From: Chitinophaga pinensis
GTDB taxonomy: Bacteria > Bacteroidota > Bacteroidia > Flavobacteriales > Flavobacteriaceae
Assembly: GCA_943324925.2 (NCBI GenBank)
Contig: CALPNL020000084.1
Location: 1 to 8,298, forward strand
DNA: 8,298 nucleotides
Direction: 5' to 3'
Below are positions 6,077 through 8,298 of this stretch, one piece after another; the first letter of the stretch is position 1; every line of letters starts with the position of its first letter. The position numbers and the translations under genes are program-made. The notes beneath the pieces are model-generated. The model made no database searches, was not told the DNA's origin, and was given only the letters and a program-made list of their open reading frames with translations.

Positions 6077-7324
6077 ATGAAATTAAATGCAATTGCTACG
6101 GCATTAATTATATTTATAGGATTTACCAGCTCTGCACAAGTTGAAATTAAAACAGAATCAAAAGAATTTCAGTTGGGTGACGGCTTAGGTTTTAATGTTA
6201 ATGATGGTGACTATAAATTTAATATTAGTGGATTTATACAAAGTGTTATTAAATATGAAAAAACAGATGGAGCTGTTGCTAGTAATTATATGAATGCTAG
6301 AAATACCTATTTATCTATTTCTGGGAGTATGTACAAGGAAAAAGTTTCTTTCTTAATGCAAAATAATTTCAGCAATGGAAAACCTTTATTGGATGCTTGG
6401 GTAGCTTACTCTCCAATTTCAAATATGAAAATTACTTTTGGACAAAAACAAACCTTTACTAATAATAGAGAAATGACTTTCTATGAAGACAAACTTCAAT
6501 TTGTTGATCGAGGAATATTTAGCTCAGAATTTAGTAATACAGGTCGTGAATTTGGAATGTTCTTTGAAAGTCAATTTGGTTTAAAATCTATAATTATAAA
6601 ACCTAAATTTTCTATAACTTCAGGAGATGGGGTAAATTCTTTTGGTGCAAATTCAATAGATGTTGACAAAGGAGGTTTAAAATATGGTGCTCGTTTAGAT
6701 TTATTACCATTAGGCAAATTTAAACCAGGTAACGACGGTTATATTGCCGATTTATTACATGAAGATACATTCAAAATACTTACTGGTGCTACTTATAGTT
6801 TTAACAATGGAGCAAGTAATAGAGTAGGAGAAGGTCATGGCGACTTTGTATTTTATGATAAAGATTTGAAACAAAAATTACCAGATTACAGAAAATGGTA
6901 TGGCGATATTCTAATAAAATATAAAGGATTTTCATTATTAGGGGAATATGTAAATTCCTCAGCTTTATCACTTGAAGGATCTTATTTAAATTCTACAGCG
7001 ACAATCCCTTTATTCATGACTGAAATTAGCAACTATTTGGTTTTGGGAAATGGATATAACATTCAAAGTGGGTACGTAACTAAATCCGGACTTTCATTGG
7101 ATTTCAAATATGAAAAATTAACCAAGGAGTTTACTAAAACTTCTTCTTTATTGGCAAATCAGGATTCCATGACAATTGGAATAACTAAATATTTAAAAGG
7201 TAACAATTTAAAAATACAATCTTCAGTTTCAACAAGAAACACAGAACAATTTAATACTGTTTTAAATGCCAATGAGAATGTTAAAACCCTAACGGCACAG
7301 ATTAGTTTTCTAGTAGTTTTTTAA
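6077..7324 (+). CDS. OprO/OprP-type outer-membrane porin (second copy)
   Basis: From the ATG at 6077 this is 415 residues, with a signal peptide (MKLNAIATALIIFIGFTSSA) cleaved before Gln21. An in-frame ATG at 6056 would overlap the peptidase end by 14 bp and put seven basic or polar residues before the signal. The ATG at 6077 has the same upstream context (acaaaaATGA) as the first porin, so I prefer it. The protein aligns along its length with the first porin: FQLGDGLGFN, ISGFIQ, DAWVAY, ITFGQK, REFGMFF, GGLKYGARLDLLPLG, KYKGFSLLGEYVNSSA, GYNIQSGY, LGI/IGITKYL, and a terminal Phe. It differs where the first copy has the Arg-rich strand: here YMNARNTYLSISG (71-83) keeps one Arg. That implies a different charge in the pore or at its mouth and so different solute preference (inference). 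The gene follows the peptidase stop by 7 bp and precedes the symporter by 18 bp. Confidence 0.87.
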   Translation: MKLNAIATALIIFIGFTSSAQVEIKTESKEFQLGDGLGFNVNDGDYKFNISGFIQSVIKYEKTDGAVASNYMNARNTYLSISGSMYKEKVSFLMQNNFSNGKPLLDAWVAYSPISNMKITFGQKQTFTNNREMTFYEDKLQFVDRGIFSSEFSNTGREFGMFFESQFGLKSIIIKPKFSITSGDGVNSFGANSIDVDKGGLKYGARLDLLPLGKFKPGNDGYIADLLHEDTFKILTGATYSFNNGASNRVGEGHGDFVFYDKDLKQKLPDYRKWYGDILIKYKGFSLLGEYVNSSALSLEGSYLNSTATIPLFMTEISNYLVLGNGYNIQSGYVTKSGLSLDFKYEKLTKEFTKTSSLLANQDSMTIGITKYLKGNNLKIQSSVSTRNTEQFNTVLNANENVKTLTAQISFLVVF

Positions 7325-7342
7325 TATTAAATATTCCAATCA

Positions 7343-8298
7343 ATGAATCCGACTTCAAAAGCAAATAAGGTCTTCTTTTCAATAATTTCAAATTTAACCT
7401 TTTGGGTTTTAATTGCAATTTTGATAGGTATTTTCGTGGGTCATTATTACCCAGATAATGGAGTCCAAATGAAGGTTGTTGGAGATGGATTTATTAGTAT
7501 TATCAAAATCTTTATTGTTCCAATTATATTTCTAACCATTGTTTTAGGAATTGGTGGAATGGGCGATTTAAAAAAAGTAGGGAGAATTGGAGTTAAATCA
7601 TTGCTCTATTTTGAAATTGTTTCTACAATTGCTTTAACCATTGGAATAATTGTTGGCTATTTAGCTCAACCCGGAAAAATTGACAAAACAGGTTTAGATA
7701 TTCAAGATGCGAGTAAATATACCCAAAGTTCAAGTGAGGGATTTAATTGGGTTTCCTTTTTCATGAGCAATACGACGCTTCAAGTTTTAATAGTAGCAAT
7801 TATTGTGGGTATTTTATTGAATTATCATTCAAAAAGACAGCAAATAGTTGATTTTTTATATAAATGTTCTAAAGTTGTTTTTAAAGCATTAAAATATGTC
7901 ATGTATCTTGCTCCAATTGGTGCATTTGGAGGTATGGCTTATACAGTTGGAAAATTTGGATTACACACCTTAATTCCACTAGGAAAACTGATGCTTACAG
8001 TATATGTTACTATGTTTATATTTATATTTCTTATTTTGGGAGGTATATTAAAATATTATAAAATAAACATTTGGCATTTTATAAAATATATTAAAGAAGA
8101 ATTACTCATTGTTCTTGGAACTTCATCATCAGAAGCGGCGTTACCCAATTTGATGGATAAATTAGAAAAAATAGGTTGCAGTAAATCTGTTGTTGGACTA
8201 GTTGTTCCAACTGGTTATTCCTTTAATCTTGATGGAACCTCAATTTATTTATCAATGGCCATAATATTTTTAGCTCAATTGTACAATGTTCAACTTTC
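7343..8298 (+). CDS. DctA-type dicarboxylate/amino acid:cation symporter, N-terminal three quarters (cut by window edge)
   Basis: From the ATG at 7343 there are 318 codons without a stop to the window end; full-length relatives have about 430 residues, so roughly a quarter is missing. The chain has no cleavable signal and many hydrophobic segments (for example WVLIAILIGIFVG, IIFLTIVLGIGG, IALTIGIIVGYLA, VLIVAIIVGILL), as in inner-membrane carriers of the DAACS (SLC1) family. The re-entrant loop signature LGTSSSEAALP (258-268) and the segment KSVVGLVVPTGYSFNLDGTS (281-300) match the C4-dicarboxylate carrier DctA more closely than the glutamate carriers GltP/GltT, whose Ser-rich loop differs. 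The family imports succinate, fumarate, malate, aspartate or glutamate with Na+ or H+. I give no symbol because the substrate-determining C-terminal part is outside. The gene lies 18 bp after the second porin and is probably the last known step of the operon, taking up the released product. Confidence 0.9.
   Translation, partial: MNPTSKANKVFFSIISNLTFWVLIAILIGIFVGHYYPDNGVQMKVVGDGFISIIKIFIVPIIFLTIVLGIGGMGDLKKVGRIGVKSLLYFEIVSTIALTIGIIVGYLAQPGKIDKTGLDIQDASKYTQSSSEGFNWVSFFMSNTTLQVLIVAIIVGILLNYHSKRQQIVDFLYKCSKVVFKALKYVMYLAPIGAFGGMAYTVGKFGLHTLIPLGKLMLTVYVTMFIFIFLILGGILKYYKINIWHFIKYIKEELLIVLGTSSSEAALPNLMDKLEKIGCSKSVVGLVVPTGYSFNLDGTSIYLSMAIIFLAQLYNVQL

Noticed and set aside
7343..8298. Glutamate carrier GltP/GltT as the identity of the symporter
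   Set aside because: The loop LGTSSSEAALP and the following KSVVGLVVPTGYSFNLDGTS fit DctA-type carriers better; however, the substrate remains open because the C-terminus is missing.

Overview
The window suggests a bacterium of the Bacteroidetes, most likely a Flavobacterium-like member of the Flavobacteriia. The evidence is a very AT-rich sequence with long A/T-only intergenic stretches, no clear Shine-Dalgarno sites before the genes, and -7 boxes of the TAnnTTTG type. Secreted proteins are cleaved just before Gln, and the protein set is typical of the group: SusD-less OprO/P-like porins, lipoproteins with Ig-like repeats and a jelly-roll-like C-terminus, and an M14 peptidase with a long C-terminal region. 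No rRNA, tRNA, insertion sequence or CRISPR array is visible.

Layout. Positions 1-478 (minus) hold the first 159 codons of a secreted, repeat-rich protein that runs off the left edge. Positions 479-764 are an AT-rich gap with a candidate promoter for that gene and one small hairpin. Positions 765-1676 (minus) encode a lipoprotein with an alpha/beta-hydrolase fold. Positions 1677-1882 separate divergent genes and hold a 10-bp-arm palindrome next to a candidate -7 box. From 1883 to the right edge five genes lie head to tail on the plus strand with gaps of only 4-22 bp: an Ig-repeat lipoprotein, an OprO/P-type porin, an M14 zinc carboxypeptidase, a second OprO/P-type porin paralogous to the first, and a DctA-type dicarboxylate:cation symporter cut by the window end.

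How the genes may work together (inference). The last four genes read as one uptake route: two outer-membrane channels admit a probably anionic peptide or acid, an exported carboxypeptidase trims it, and a DctA-family symporter imports the dicarboxylate or acidic amino acid product across the inner membrane. The lipoprotein at the head of the operon could display a binding domain on the cell envelope. The divergent hydrolase lipoprotein may share control through the palindrome but need not belong to the same pathway. Nothing here is obviously a defence or mobile system. The most distinctive feature is the porin-peptidase-porin-symporter arrangement.
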